From CAZODA01 sp964578485 (GTDB taxonomy: Bacteria > Bacteroidota > Bacteroidia > Bacteroidales > Marinilabiliaceae): a stretch of 15,479 bases of DNA. The DNA lies in the NCBI GenBank assembly GCA_964578485.1, contig CAZODA010000066.1, forward strand, positions 1-15,479, read 5' to 3'. Below, piece by piece: positions 15,392 through 15,479 of this stretch; within the stretch, counting starts at the first letter, position 1, and each line of letters begins with the position of its first letter. The notes under the pieces were generated by a model. That model saw only the letters and a program-made list of their open reading frames with translations. It did not search any database and was not told where the DNA came from. Both the position numbers and the translations under genes were made by a program.

Positions 15392-15479
15392 CCTTCATTC
15401 CTTCATTCCTTCATTCCTTCATTTCTTCATTTCTTCATTCCTTCATTCCTTCATTCCTTCATTTCTTCATTCCTTCATT
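15392..15479. repeat. Octamer tandem repeat array, right copy (inverted)
   Basis: Eleven 8-bp units run to the window end: CCTTCATT four times, TCTTCATT twice, CCTTCATT three times, then TCTTCATT and CCTTCATT. This is the reverse complement of the left array, with the same G-to-A variant unit in a different order. It is cut by the window edge, so full length is unknown. Confidence 0.95.

Noticed and set aside
1..15479. Complete linear replicon or transposon bounded by terminal inverted repeats
   Set aside because: No transposase, integrase, replication or telomere-resolving gene is present, the content is ordinary chromosomal, and the arrays are cut by the window edges.

Overview
The window looks like chromosomal DNA from a member of the Bacteroidota, probably an uncultured, low-GC relative of the Bacteroidales/Marinilabiliales. 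Four things point there: a secreted protein ending in a type IX secretion (T9SS) C-terminal sorting domain; a lipoprotein of the DUF1680 glycosidase superfamily; a seven-gene V-type ATPase operon in the order shared by Bacteroidetes, spirochaetes and Chlamydia; and intergenic repeats of the 'ATTCGTGTTAATTCGTG' and 'CTTTGCGGGCTTTGCGTGAA' kind that litter such genomes. Genes generally lack clear Shine-Dalgarno sequences, as expected for this phylum.

Layout. Positions 1-561 hold no credible gene: a 15-unit octamer array (AATGAAGG) is followed by a mosaic of short palindromic and dispersed repeats. At 562-1083 (+) is a macrodomain ADP-ribose hydrolase/deacetylase. At 1329-4607 (+) is a large modular T9SS-secreted protein with a clear internal duplication. 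Convergent to it are a 64-residue membrane protein (4623-4817, -) and a lipoprotein GH127/GH146-like enzyme (4847-6751, -), probably co-transcribed. A strong hairpin at 6815-6854 separates these from the V-ATPase operon, which reads leftward from 14494 to 6932 as E, a DUF2764-type protein, A, B, D, I, K. Positions 14495-15040 are AT-rich and non-coding, with possible regulatory palindromes upstream of the operon. From 15041 there is a 5' stub that resembles the start of a type IA topoisomerase, and it runs straight into another repeat mosaic. The window ends in the same octamer array in inverted orientation (15392-15479).

How the genes work together. The E, A, B and D subunits make the cytosolic stator and catalytic/rotor parts of the ATPase, and I and K make the membrane ion channel. 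The K subunit carries the complete Na+-type ligand pattern (L53, S56, Q57, Q104, E133), so the machine probably moves Na+. No canonical C, F or G/H subunit is encoded, and the DUF2764 protein sits where a rotor-neck C subunit would be expected. The left-hand genes are accessory. The glycosidase-like lipoprotein keeps the metal/nucleophile cysteines of its family, but the glutamate thought to act as acid/base appears to be glycine.

The two ends are inverted copies of each other: octamer array plus a 45-60 bp core, and a 50-bp repeat 94% identical. The window may be bounded by a genome-wide repeat family that broke the assembly, or by arms able to recombine and invert the segment. The sequence alone cannot separate these possibilities.
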